Below are positions 49,473 to 58,029 of a DNA stretch of 64,000 bases, one piece after another (position 1 is the stretch's first letter; the number at the start of each line of letters is the position of its first letter). The position numbers and the translations under genes are program-made. Source of the DNA: AG2 sp036493735. GTDB lineage: Bacteria > Gemmatimonadota > Gemmatimonadetes > Gemmatimonadales > Gemmatimonadaceae. The stretch lies in assembly GCA_036493735.1 (NCBI GenBank), contig DASXPH010000142.1, positions 1-64,000 of the forward strand, given 5' to 3'. Under the pieces are notes generated by a model. The model was not told where the DNA came from. It did no database searches and saw only the letters and a list, made by a program, of their open reading frames with translations.

Positions 49473-51314
49473 TCACCGAGCAAGTGGATCCATCGCCCTG
49501 AATGCCCGCCGCAACTGCTCATCCGTCAACGACGGCAACTGCGTCAACACCGGCTGGCGCGGGTCGAAGCCGGAAATCTCGGCGGCGTGCGCGCGCATCC
49601 AACGAATCAATCCGTACATCACGCGAGCGTTCGCGCGGCCGTGCGGGGTTGCGTCACCGATGTTGGGATGGATGATCGACGACATCACGATCTTCGGACG
49701 CGCGGCGAAGGCGATCTCCGACAGCTTCGCGCGGAACTCGCGCTCCTCCGGCGTGAACGCGCCGAGTTGGTCGTCGATGGCGTGGCGTCCTTCGTGGGCG
49801 ATGATCGAGCTCTCGCGAATGAGCTGCGAGGCGACGCGGATGAACTCGCGACCGATGAGCGAGTCGGGGACGCCGGTGCGACGCAGCGAATCGAGCAGCG
49901 CGTCGCGTCCGTCGCGCCGGAGGCGTCCCACGACGCCAGGCAGATACGCGATCGAATCCGATCGCGCGATGGCAAGATCGAGAATGCTGTCGCTCACGAT
50001 GCTGGCCTGCTCGTGCGTGCGACGCGCCGGGTCGCCGCTCACCCAGAGGTTGAGCGCGTGCTCGACGAATACCGGACGGACCTGCACGATGGTGTCGCGC
50101 CGCTGCCAGCCGCCGTGACCGCCGGCATCGTCCCACGCCCAGCTCTGGAGTCCATTCGTGACGATGCCGTCGATGACGAGGAAGGTGACGCGCGCGCTGT
50201 GACCGTACTGCGTCACGACGCGCCGCTCCTCGCCGACGACGTGGCCCATGTGCATGTCGTAGTAGCCGCCGGTGATGCCGAGCTGGAAGACGGTGCCAAA
50301 GCGCCGCGCGAGCTCCGCATCAGCTCCGGCGGGATAGAATTCCGGCGGCGCACCCCGCCAGCTCAGGTGAGGCCAGAGCTCGCGCTCTGCGTGGATGTAC
50401 GCGCGCGTGAGCTCGTCCGGCGGTGCGCCACCGACGAGGGCGCGCCGGTAGTAGTCGTCCGCTGTTTGCTGCATGTGACGGCAATACCGCGCGTATTCGA
50501 TCACCTGGCTGCCTAACGGCGCGACGAGCGCCGCGGCATCGTACAGTCGAGCGCGGCCGAGCGCGGCGGCGAGTCGGCTTCGTAGGGCCGGCGGCATGCC
50601 GTCGCCTCGCCACGCCGGCAGATTGGCTCTGAGCTCGGCCAGCGCCGACGGCAGCTGGCTGCGCGTCTGCGTGCCACCGGCATCGACGAGGTAATACGAA
50701 TCGACACCGATCACGGCATCAGCGCCGTCGCCGGCAATCAGCGCCGTGAGCAGGAGTTGCTGCGCCTCGTCGACGCGGCCGCGCATACCGCGAACAAGCT
50801 GTCGCAACCTAACGAGGGCCCTGGCCACGCTCGCGCTGTCGAGACGCTCCGCGCCGCTCGCGCCGTCGAGCCGGGCCGCGAGCGCCGCTTCGGTGATCGC
50901 GCGTCCCATCTGCAGAACCGCTGCGCGATGAACGATGTCGTCCGTCGCCGCATGCATCGCGGTGCTCGAGAGCGCGAACGATTGGCGATACCGCCCTTCG
51001 GCGATGGCGAGTCGCGCCATCTCGACGAGGGTCGCCGCGGTGTCGTGCTGGGTGGCGAGGGCGTTCCCGAAGTGCGCTCGCGCGCGGCCATCGTCCTTGT
51101 AGAATCGCCAGGCGATGACGCCGAGCATCCGCTCCGCGGCCGCGCGCCGGGCGACGCTCGTATCGCGCGCCGCTTCGCCGAACGCGCTCACCGCCTTCGC
51201 GATCTCCTCCCGCTGCAGCGCCGACTCACCCTGCAACACGAGGGAGACGCGCTCGCGCGAGTATTGCGCGCGGAGCGCCGCGGGAACGAGGAGAAGAAGG
51301 AGTGGAAGGCGCAA
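49473..51314 (-). CDS. TPR protein with HExxH metallopeptidase-like motif
   Basis: A 613-residue secreted product (signal MRLPLLLLLVPAALRAQ). The first 280 residues are alpha-helical TPR-like repeats: LQGESALQREEIAKAVSAFG, YRQSFALSSTAMHAATDD and ARLYDAAALVAPLG. The C-terminal half has IRESSIIAHEGRHAIDDQLG near residue 505, in which HEGRH is an HExxH zinc-binding pattern. It is followed about 25 residues later by EFRAKLSEIAFA, where a glutamate could be the third ligand as in gluzincins. No known peptidase family is obvious to me. If active it would be a periplasmic protease scaffolded by TPRs; this is inference from the motif. Confidence 0.75.
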   Translation of the reverse strand: MRLPLLLLLVPAALRAQYSRERVSLVLQGESALQREEIAKAVSAFGEAARDTSVARRAAAERMLGVIAWRFYKDDGRARAHFGNALATQHDTAATLVEMARLAIAEGRYRQSFALSSTAMHAATDDIVHRAAVLQMGRAITEAALAARLDGASGAERLDSASVARALVRLRQLVRGMRGRVDEAQQLLLTALIAGDGADAVIGVDSYYLVDAGGTQTRSQLPSALAELRANLPAWRGDGMPPALRSRLAAALGRARLYDAAALVAPLGSQVIEYARYCRHMQQTADDYYRRALVGGAPPDELTRAYIHAERELWPHLSWRGAPPEFYPAGADAELARRFGTVFQLGITGGYYDMHMGHVVGEERRVVTQYGHSARVTFLVIDGIVTNGLQSWAWDDAGGHGGWQRRDTIVQVRPVFVEHALNLWVSGDPARRTHEQASIVSDSILDLAIARSDSIAYLPGVVGRLRRDGRDALLDSLRRTGVPDSLIGREFIRVASQLIRESSIIAHEGRHAIDDQLGAFTPEEREFRAKLSEIAFAARPKIVMSSIIHPNIGDATPHGRANARVMYGLIRWMRAHAAEISGFDPRQPVLTQLPSLTDEQLRRAFRAMDPLAR

Positions 51315-51375
51315 TAGCGAGTGAGGTAGGTCTTTCTCTACCCTAACTCCCGGATGCGCGCCGCGGGAGGCGGGG

Positions 51376-52233
51376 CTACTTCAATCTCTCCGCCAGCTTC
51401 GCTTCCTCTCCCACTTCCATCTTGTATACGTGCTCCGGGCCGGGAAAGCGCCGCGCGCGGACATCGGCGGCGTAACGCGTGACGGCATCGATCATCGCCG
51501 GCTTGAGCTCAGCGTACCGTTTGACGTAGCGCGGCACGTGCGCGTCGTACAGACCGACCAGATCATGAAACACTAACACCTGGCCGTCGGTGTCCGGGCC
51601 GGCGCCGATACCGATCACCGGCACGCGAACGTGTCGTGTCAACTCCCGTCCAACGGGCGCCGGCGTCGCTTCGGCGACGATCGCGAAGCAACCGGCCACG
51701 TCGAGTGCGTTCGCGTCGAGCAGGATCTCCATCGCGCCCTCAGCGGTCCGGCCGTGGACGCGGAAGCCCTCGCGATCGCCGGTGTGCTGCGGCGTCAGCC
51801 CCACGTGACCCATGACCGGGATGCCAGCGTCGATCACGGCACGCGCGCGATCGACCGTCGAGCCGCCTCCTTCCATCTTCACGGCGTCGCAGCCGGCATC
51901 GGCGAAGCAGCGCGCGGTGGCCACGGCCTGTTCATCAGAGCTCTCGTAACTTCCAAAGGGCAGATCTCCGATGACAAGGGAAGCGGGCGCGCCGCGCCGC
52001 GCGGCACGGGTAAGCATCAGCATCTCGTCGATCGTGACGAGCCGGGTCGTCTCATAGCCCAGCACGACCATCGACGCCGAATCGCCGACGAGCACGAGGT
52101 CGACCCCTGCCCGCTCCGCCACCTGCGCGGTCGCGAAGTCATAGGCGGTGACCATCACGATCGGATCGGCGCCGGCGCGCAGCTTCCGCGCGCGGATAGC
52201 ATCGATTGTCAGGCTACTCCCGGGCTTCGTCAC
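51376..52233 (-). CDS. panB: 3-methyl-2-oxobutanoate hydroxymethyltransferase (PanB)
   Basis: First committed enzyme of pantothenate synthesis: adds a hydroxymethyl group from methylene-tetrahydrofolate to alpha-ketoisovalerate, giving ketopantoate. The 285-residue barrel has VMVTAYDFATAQVAERAGVD, LVLVGDSASMVVLGYETT (metal-binding aspartate), GCDAVKMEGGG with the conserved lysine and glutamate, MGHVGLTPQH, and VPVIGIGAGPDTDGQVLVFH. The length and motif order match the family. The ATG overlaps the panC stop by four bases. The order on the transcript is DUF2520 gene, panC, panB. Confidence 0.96.
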   Translation of the reverse strand: MTKPGSSLTIDAIRARKLRAGADPIVMVTAYDFATAQVAERAGVDLVLVGDSASMVVLGYETTRLVTIDEMLMLTRAARRGAPASLVIGDLPFGSYESSDEQAVATARCFADAGCDAVKMEGGGSTVDRARAVIDAGIPVMGHVGLTPQHTGDREGFRVHGRTAEGAMEILLDANALDVAGCFAIVAEATPAPVGRELTRHVRVPVIGIGAGPDTDGQVLVFHDLVGLYDAHVPRYVKRYAELKPAMIDAVTRYAADVRARRFPGPEHVYKMEVGEEAKLAERLK

Positions 52234-53081
52234 GGCGCGTGAACGAGCTGGTTGTCGATGAGTCGCACTCCGCCCACGCGTGCCGCGACAGCGAGGAGTA
52301 TCTCGCCGGACAGCGAGCGCATCATGCTGAGTGACTCCGCCGAGACGACGGCGAAGTACTCCGGCTCGACGCGAAAGCCCTTCATCGCCTCTCGTCCCTC
52401 GCGCTCGACCTTCGCCGGATCGCGCTCGCCACGCGCGACTGCCGCCGCGGCAGCGTCGAGCCCGTGCTTGAGGGCCAGCGCCTGCGCACGCGCGGTGGCC
52501 GACAGCCGCACATTCCGACTCGACATCGCCAGGCCGTCGACTTCGCGCACCGTCGGGCAGACTTCGAGGCGAAGCGGGAAGTTCAGGTCGCGCACCATTC
52601 GGCGGATGACGAGAGCCTGCTGCGCGTCCTTCTGGCCGAAGTAGGCCACGGTCGGCTGAACGATGTTGAACAACTTTGCAACGACGGTCGCGACGCCGCG
52701 GAAATGCCCGGCGCCGCGCGACTCCCCTTCGAGTGGCTCGCTGACTCTGTCGACGCTGACCGCGGTCGACGCGTCGTGCACGTACATCTCGGTCGCGGAA
52801 GGCGCGAAGAGGAAATCGACGCCCGCGCTCTGCGCCATCGCCGCGTCGCGCGTCTCGTCGCGGGGATAGGCCTCGAGGTCGGCCGGATCATTGAACTGCG
52901 TTGGGTTCACGAAGAGTGAGACGACGACCACATCGCACGCTTCCCGCGCGCGGCGCATCAGCGACAGATGCCCCTCGTGGAAATAGCCCATCGTCGGCAC
53001 GAGCCCGATACGCGCTGCCTCGCCCCGGCGCGGCTCGAGCGCGCTCCGTAGCTCGTCGATCGCGCGGACGATGCGCATCAC
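52230..53081 (-). CDS. panC: Pantothenate synthetase (PanC)
   Basis: Joins pantoate and beta-alanine with ATP. The 283-residue protein has the nucleotidylyltransferase signature GLVPTMGYFHEGHLSLMRRA (HxGH), VVVSLFVNPTQFNDPADLEA, YFGQKDAQQALVIRRMVRDL and the pantoate/KMSKS-like loop LAMSSRNVRLS. The start overlaps the upstream DUF2520 gene stop by four bases, and its stop overlaps the panB start, so all three genes form one tightly coupled operon. No panD (aspartate decarboxylase) or canonical panE is in the window. Confidence 0.96.
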   Translation of the reverse strand: MMRIVRAIDELRSALEPRRGEAARIGLVPTMGYFHEGHLSLMRRAREACDVVVVSLFVNPTQFNDPADLEAYPRDETRDAAMAQSAGVDFLFAPSATEMYVHDASTAVSVDRVSEPLEGESRGAGHFRGVATVVAKLFNIVQPTVAYFGQKDAQQALVIRRMVRDLNFPLRLEVCPTVREVDGLAMSSRNVRLSATARAQALALKHGLDAAAAAVARGERDPAKVEREGREAMKGFRVEPEYFAVVSAESLSMMRSLSGEILLAVAARVGGVRLIDNQLVHAP

Positions 53082-53800
53082 TCGTTACGCGCGAGCGCGC
53101 GGGTCGCCGTCGTGAGCGCGTCCCAGAGTGGCAGCAGTTCGGGCGCGCGTTGAGCGATGGCGGCCTGTTGTCGATTCGTCGTCGTGAGATCGCCGCGAAC
53201 GATTGGACCGGTGAGCGCCTGACGAGCGCCCAGGCGTCCCCAGTTCTCGGCGGCGGCCCGCACCAGGGGCAGAAGTAGCTCCCGCTCGACCCCGACGATC
53301 GCCGCCAATCGTTCGGCCGCACCCTCGAGGGTCACGAGATAGTTCGAGGCGAGGGACGCGGCTGCGTGATAAAGGTCGCGATCCGCGTCCTTCAGCTCGA
53401 AAGGCTTCATCCGCAAACGTTTGGCGAGCTGGATCGCTACCCCTCGCGCTCGCTCGGTGCTGCCGGCGACGGCGCATCCGGCGCCCGCGAACGACACCGA
53501 AACGTTGTTTGCGACGGTCATCAATGGATGGATCGAGAAGGCTTCGTGGGGAGACAACGGAGCCAGCGTGGACGCGCCGGAGCAATGGCCGACGAGCTTT
53601 CCGGGCGCGATCGACCGTGCGGCCTCGGCAATCGCCGAGTCGGGGACGCAAAGCAGCACGATTCCAGCATCTTTTCCATCCGCTCCTCGCCCAAGTGGAC
53701 CAATCACAGGCAGATCGGCGCCCCGCATTGCCAGCGACAGGGCTCGGCCGAGCCGGCCATCTCCGACGATTGCTATACCCGGGTCCGTCACGGAGTCCAT
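53078..53800 (-). CDS. Rossmann/DUF2520 protein of the pan operon, possible ketopantoate reductase
   Basis: A 240-residue protein from the ATG at 53800. The nucleotide-binding fold opens with IAIVGDGRLGRALSLAMRGA (GxGxxG) and continues with IVLLCVPDSAIAEAARSI and LVGHCSGASTL. The C-terminal DUF2520 helical domain includes YHAAASLASNYLVTLEGAAE, the counterpart of the dimerisation and substrate domain in ProC/PanE-type reductases. It shares an operon with panC and panB through 4-base overlaps. Its layout recalls PanG, the non-PanE ketopantoate reductase known from Francisella, but whether this protein is an orthologue needs alignment. The frame extends upstream to 53908 without good start features. 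Confidence 0.8.
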   Translation of the reverse strand: MDSVTDPGIAIVGDGRLGRALSLAMRGADLPVIGPLGRGADGKDAGIVLLCVPDSAIAEAARSIAPGKLVGHCSGASTLAPLSPHEAFSIHPLMTVANNVSVSFAGAGCAVAGSTERARGVAIQLAKRLRMKPFELKDADRDLYHAAASLASNYLVTLEGAAERLAAIVGVERELLLPLVRAAAENWGRLGARQALTGPIVRGDLTTTNRQQAAIAQRAPELLPLWDALTTATRALARNE

Positions 53801-53947
53801 GCGGGGAAGATAGCGGCACAGGGCTCGGCGCCGTGACGCCGGAACGAATCGCCGAGGTTGAGGGAACCGGGAGCAGCGCCATAGGTTATGAGGCGGTGCG
53901 CCCCGCATCGCGCATCCCAGTACCTCCCTACCCGCATCCCCTCGGCT

Positions 53948-55408
53948 GTGCTGAAGCGTCTTCTGCTTTCACCCTTCATCGTCGCGCTCGCCGCGATCTC
54001 GCTGCGCGCGCAAAACCCACCCACGCCGGCCGCAGCGTCGTCGGGCTTCGCCACCATTCGCGGATCGGTTCTCGACAGCCTCCACGACGCGCTCGTGAAA
54101 GGGGCGCTGGTTCGCGTGGACAACGGGATCCGCGAAGCGTTCACCGATTCCACCGGCGCATATCGGATCGACAGCGTGCCGGCTGGCATGCACCGGCTCG
54201 TTGTGATGCATCCGCTGCTCGACACCCTGGGTATCTCGCTAGTGACGCCGCCCATGACCCTGAACGCCGGCGAGACGCGGATATTCGAGGTCGCCGTTCC
54301 GTCCGCCGAGACGCTGGTGTCACTCCTGTGTACCGCTGCGCGACGCAGCCTCGGGCCGGCGGCGCTGGTCGGTTTCGTTCGCGACGCCGACACGGACTCC
54401 GCCGCAAAGGGAGCAAAGGTGTCGCTCCTCTACTACGAGTCGGATCCACTGGGCTTGAAGAAGTCGGCGCGCGTGCGAGAGGCGCAGATCGGGCCGGACG
54501 GGCGTTTTCGGATCTGCGGACTGCCGGCGACGATGAGTGGCAAGCTGCAGGTCTTCCGCGGGGGCGTGCAGACGGGCGAGGTGCCCGTGGAGCTTGGCGG
54601 CCAGTCGGGGTCACAGCTGCTGGCGATGCGCAGCATGAGCATTTCCTCAACATCGACGGTCGTCACGGCCCCGCCAACCGACACCGGTGGCAAGGCCGTC
54701 ACGACGGTCAAGGGCCGGGCTCGTGTCTCGGGTCGTGTGCTCAACAAGTACGGCCAGCCGGTCGCCGGCGCGCGGGTCGAGCTACAGAACACCGGCGCGG
54801 CGACCAAGACGCGCGCCAATGGTGAGTTCACCCTCGACAGTCTGCCGTCGGGCACCCAGACGCTCGAGGTCCGACAGCTCGGCTTTTCGCCGACGGAGGT
54901 GCCGGTGGAGCTCTCGATGGGGACGCCGCAGAGCGTGACGGTGAAGATGGCGGAGTATGTCCCAGTTCTGAGCACTATGCGTGTGACGGCGCAGCGCGAG
55001 CGCGGGCTGAACGACGTCGGCTTCGCCGATCGCAAGAAGACCGGCATGGGCTACTATCTGGACGCGGATCAGCTCAAGATGCGCCAGACGACGCAGTTCA
55101 GTGACATGCTGCGCACGGTGCCGGGTATTCGCGTTCAGCCCGCCGGCGACGGCAGTGGCGCAAACGTGATCACGAGCTCGCGCGATGCAATGGGCGGCTG
55201 CGTCACCTTCGTCGTGGACGGCGCTCCCTGGCAGCAGATGACGCCCGGCGATCTGGACACATACGTCCGGCCGGAGGAGGTCGCTGCCCTCGAGGTCTAC
55301 AACGGCGCGACGACGCCTCCGCAGTTCCAGATGGGCGGGCAGACGTCGTGCACGACGGTCGTGATATGGACGGAGCGGAGGATCAGCAGAAAGAAATCCG
55401 ATCAGTAA
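53948..55408 (+). CDS. Carboxypeptidase-like plus TonB-plug protein lacking a barrel
   Basis: A product of about 486 residues. I place the start at GTG 53948, giving signal peptide LKRLLLSPFIVALAAISLRA; an ATG at 53888 would add 20 residues. Two carboxypeptidase-regulatory-like repeats are seen: FATIRGSVLDSLHDALVKGA with TDSTGAYRIDSVPAGMHRL, and RVSGRVLNKYGQPVAGARVE with TRANGEFTLDSLPSGTQTL. A TonB-receptor plug follows: QTTQFSDMLRTVPGIRVQPA, GCVTFVVDGAPWQQMTPGDL and EEVAALEVYNGATTPPQFQM. The protein then stops; a barrel of over 500 residues would be expected. A terminator lies 36 bases downstream, so this is a complete gene, not a cut-off one. Confidence 0.8.
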   Translation: MLKRLLLSPFIVALAAISLRAQNPPTPAAASSGFATIRGSVLDSLHDALVKGALVRVDNGIREAFTDSTGAYRIDSVPAGMHRLVVMHPLLDTLGISLVTPPMTLNAGETRIFEVAVPSAETLVSLLCTAARRSLGPAALVGFVRDADTDSAAKGAKVSLLYYESDPLGLKKSARVREAQIGPDGRFRICGLPATMSGKLQVFRGGVQTGEVPVELGGQSGSQLLAMRSMSISSTSTVVTAPPTDTGGKAVTTVKGRARVSGRVLNKYGQPVAGARVELQNTGAATKTRANGEFTLDSLPSGTQTLEVRQLGFSPTEVPVELSMGTPQSVTVKMAEYVPVLSTMRVTAQRERGLNDVGFADRKKTGMGYYLDADQLKMRQTTQFSDMLRTVPGIRVQPAGDGSGANVITSSRDAMGGCVTFVVDGAPWQQMTPGDLDTYVRPEEVAALEVYNGATTPPQFQMGGQTSCTTVVIWTERRISRKKSDQ

Positions 55409-55444
55409 GTACTTTTTGATAGAGGGCAGGTGGTTCAAACAAGG

Positions 55445-55483
55445 AAGGCCGACGGTCAAAGCCGTCGGCCTTCGTTTGTTTTC
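55445..55483 (+). terminator. Intrinsic terminator after the plug-domain gene
   Basis: AAGGCCGACGG-TCAAAG-CCGTCGGCCTT is a perfect 11-base-pair stem followed by CGTTTGTTTT on the plus strand. Confidence 0.88.
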
Positions 55484-55511
55484 ACCCTCTACCCTCAGCC
55501 CTCTACCCGCT

Positions 55512-55766
55512 TCAGTCTTCGTTCTGCTCTCGCGCCTCGATCTCGGCGTCCGTCACCTCGTTGATCTCATCGAGGTTCTCGCCGTGTTGGTCGACAACGC
55601 GTTGGCGTTCTTCGGTCTGCCCCTTTTCCGTGTTGGCGATGTTCGCGCCGGCAAAGCTGCGGCCGTGCATGATATCCTGGCCACGCGTGTTTGACTGCTG
55701 CGCGTCGTCGGGCTCGCCCTGTCGCCGCGTCTGCTGATCATCGTTCGTTCGTTCACGATCGCTCAT
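55512..55766 (-). CDS. Small hydrophilic protein, unknown
   Basis: An 84-residue, highly charged and glutamine-rich product with no hydrophobic segment (SDRERTNDDQQTRRQGEPDD, then HGRSFAGANIANTEKGQTEE, ending with acidic DAEIEAREQNED). It appears disordered, like small stress-response proteins. The ATG at 55766 follows GGGAGATGGAGAC, which decides the start over an in-frame codon at 55817. It is divergent from the PAP2 gene. I cannot assign a function. Confidence 0.65.
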   Translation of the reverse strand: MSDRERTNDDQQTRRQGEPDDAQQSNTRGQDIMHGRSFAGANIANTEKGQTEERQRVVDQHGENLDEINEVTDAEIEAREQNED

Positions 55767-55819
55767 GTCTCCATCTCCCTGAATGGTCTCATCACTCACC
55801 GGCAGCAACTGTTCCATAG

Positions 55820-56608
55820 GTGCACGACGTCGTGGCGCGTAGCCTGCTCAGTCAGCCAAGAGTGGAATCGACGAACGCAAAACCGAATACCGGCGAGAAT
55901 CGGCCGTGGTGGAGACAGCGATGGCTGACCATCGCCGCCGGCTATTCGTTGTCCTTTCTCGTGGGGATGGCGTTCGCCGATTGGGGCAAAGATCTCGGCG
56001 GTTGGTACAACGGGACTCATTGGGAGCGAGCCATCATCATCTGGACGCACGATCACGCGCCCCCAGGATGGCTCGACCGAATCTTCCTGTACACGCCCTG
56101 GCTCGGAACAAACATCACGCTCATTCCTGGCGTCCTGCTCGGAGTTTGGTGGCTCTGGGCTCGTATGAAGCGACCGCACGTGGCGATGCGGCTGCTCATC
56201 GTTCAGTTCGGCAGCTACGTCCTGAATCCAGCGCTGAAGGCGCTTTACGGACGGCCCCGTCCGAATCTCTATCCGCTCCGTGGTTGGTATGGCTGGTCGT
56301 CGTATCCCAGTGGGCACGCCATCGCCAGCATCGCCGTACTCTTCACCGTCGCGGCCATCCTGCACCGTGAACGCGGTTGGCACTGGATGTACTGGGTGCT
56401 GGTTCCAGTCTCGCTCATGAGCATCTATTCGCGGATATACCTCGGCGTGCACTGGCCGATCGACGTGATCGGGGGCGCGGTTGTGGGGATCGTCTGGCTG
56501 ATCATGACGTCGATTGCTTTCCGCGAGGACGCGGCGCGGGGACACCGTCATCACGGCAACGATCAACGAGATTGGCGAGCGCCCGAGACGGCGGCGTCGC
56601 GCGGCTGA
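55820..56608 (+). CDS. PAP2-superfamily membrane phosphatase
   Basis: A 262-residue membrane protein with five to six helices and the three-part phosphatase signature: KALYGRPRPN (K-x6-RP), SYPSGHAIAS (PSGH) and SRIYLGVHWPIDVIGG (SR-x5-H-x3-D). Members remove phosphate from undecaprenyl pyrophosphate or phosphatidic acid at the outer face of the membrane. The long N-terminal periplasmic loop (GWYNGTHWERAIIIWTHDHA) is typical of undecaprenyl-diphosphatase-like bacterial forms, so a role in lipid-carrier recycling is plausible. The start is a GTG; I see no strong ribosome site. No cell-wall genes are next to it. Confidence 0.9.
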   Translation: MHDVVARSLLSQPRVESTNAKPNTGENRPWWRQRWLTIAAGYSLSFLVGMAFADWGKDLGGWYNGTHWERAIIIWTHDHAPPGWLDRIFLYTPWLGTNITLIPGVLLGVWWLWARMKRPHVAMRLLIVQFGSYVLNPALKALYGRPRPNLYPLRGWYGWSSYPSGHAIASIAVLFTVAAILHRERGWHWMYWVLVPVSLMSIYSRIYLGVHWPIDVIGGAVVGIVWLIMTSIAFREDAARGHRHHGNDQRDWRAPETAASRG

Positions 56609-56666
56609 CCGCGGCCGCATTTTTGACATTGATGTCGGCCTAACGAGGAATCAGCTGCGCGGCAAC

Positions 56667-57623
56667 TCAGGAAGCGTCCAGGATTTCCCGAACCCGCGAC
56701 GCATCGACGTTCCCGCCACTCAGCACCGCCACGACGTGCCGTCCCTCGATGGGCAGCTTCCCTGAGAGCACGGCTGCTGTTGCCGCGGCGCCGCCGCCCT
56801 CGGCGAGCAGCTTCGCGCTGAAGAGAATCTCGCGCATCGCGGTTGCGATCTCGTCATCGGTGACGAGCACCACGTCGTCGACGTATCTCTTCACAATCGG
56901 GTATGTCATGTCGCCCGCCATGGGCGCGGCCAGGCCGTCGGCAATCGTCTTCACCGAGTCGAGCCTAACGGGATGTCCTTCGTCGAGACTCTTCCGCATC
57001 ACCGCCGCGCCCGTTGGCTCGACCCCAAAGACGCGAATGTCGGGACGCTGCTCCTTGATGGCGATCGCGATGCCGGCAATCAGTCCGCCGCCACCGATCG
57101 GGACGATGACGTCGTCCACACGGTCGAGCTGCTCGAGGATCTCCAGGCCAACAGTACCCTGGCCAGCAATGATCGCTGGGTCGTCGAACGGATGCACAAG
57201 CGTGAGCGAACGCTCGGCCGCGAGCTCGTGCGCCCTGGCGAATGACTCGATGCTGTTCACGCCGTGCAGCACGACTTCCGCGCCGTAGCCGCGGCTCGCG
57301 TCGACCTTCGCGCGTGAGGCAGCCGCGGGCATGACGACGGTGCAGCGCACGCCGGCGTCGCGTGCCGCCCATGCGAGCGCCTGCGCGTGATTGCCCGCGG
57401 AGACGGTGACGACACCGCGCTTCCTCGCCGCGTCGTCGAGCTGCGCCATCTTGTTGAGCGCGCCGCGCACCTTGAACGAGCCGGTCTTTTGTAACGATTC
57501 GCACTTGTGGTAGAGCGTCGCACCAACGCGCGCGCCGAGTCGCGTGGCAGAGAGGAGCGGCGTGAGGTGGATGCGGTCGGCGATGCGCTCGCGCGCGGAG
57601 CGAAGGTCGGAGATCGTGGGCAA
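56667..57623 (-). CDS. Threonine ammonia-lyase/serine racemase-like PLP enzyme
   Basis: A 318-residue fold-type II PLP enzyme. The Schiff-base lysine is in KTGSFKVRGALNKM, the phosphate-binding loop is VIPIGGGGLIAGIA, and the nearby AGNHAQALAWAARDAG is the substrate loop of the threonine dehydratase family. There is no C-terminal ACT domain, so it would be the short catabolic or racemase type, free of isoleucine feedback. It deaminates threonine or serine to an oxo acid, or racemises serine; the two cannot be told apart by eye. The gap to the next gene holds short inverted copies of GGTGACGG and CCGTCACC and a GCCGGCG hairpin at 57681-57699. Confidence 0.9.
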   Translation of the reverse strand: MPTISDLRSARERIADRIHLTPLLSATRLGARVGATLYHKCESLQKTGSFKVRGALNKMAQLDDAARKRGVVTVSAGNHAQALAWAARDAGVRCTVVMPAAASRAKVDASRGYGAEVVLHGVNSIESFARAHELAAERSLTLVHPFDDPAIIAGQGTVGLEILEQLDRVDDVIVPIGGGGLIAGIAIAIKEQRPDIRVFGVEPTGAAVMRKSLDEGHPVRLDSVKTIADGLAAPMAGDMTYPIVKRYVDDVVLVTDDEIATAMREILFSAKLLAEGGGAAATAAVLSGKLPIEGRHVVAVLSGGNVDASRVREILDAS

Positions 57624-57680
57624 GAGCTGGGTGGTGGCCGGTGACGGTGAACGGTGAGGGTGAACGGGTGGAAAAGGAAT

Positions 57681-57699
57681 GCCGGCGTGCAGCGCCGGC
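57681..57699. repeat. Small GC hairpin in intergenic gap
   Basis: GCCGGCG-TGCAG-CGCCGGC lies between divergent genes, flanked by degenerate GGTGAC-type repeats and their complements. There is no T-run. It may help fold the region or act as a control site. Confidence 0.4.
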
Positions 57700-57770
57700 T
57701 AGTCCGATTTCACCGACCACCGATCACCGGCCGCCGTCACCACTGACCGCCCTCGCGCGTCCCATATCGT

Positions 57771-57986
57771 ATGGCCAATCTCCCGCGCCCCGGTTGCCTC
57801 GTCCGTTCGTCGCTCTCCCTGCTCGGCGTGCTCTTTGTGCCGCTGGGTATCTGGTTTCTTCGTGACGGAAAGCACCGATACTGGACTCAAAGCACAGCCC
57901 TATTCGTCGGCGCCCTGGTGTGCTTCTATTTTGCCTTCCGGCGGGACAGCTGGTTGATGACAGCGCTCGATGGGCTCGACGGGTAG
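57771..57986 (+). CDS. Small two-helix membrane protein
   Basis: A 71-residue product with two hydrophobic segments: VRSSLSLLGVLFVPLGIWFL and STALFVGALVCFYFAF. They are joined by a short charged loop (RDGKHRYW). The tail SWLMTALDGLDG is soluble. No family is recognised. It precedes the Ycf48-like gene by 43 bases on the same strand. The ATG has no strong ribosome site. Confidence 0.55.
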   Translation: MANLPRPGCLVRSSLSLLGVLFVPLGIWFLRDGKHRYWTQSTALFVGALVCFYFAFRRDSWLMTALDGLDG

Positions 57987-58029
57987 CTTCCGCGGCCGAG
58001 GCCGCGACATTTCTGATCGGAGCTTCGTC

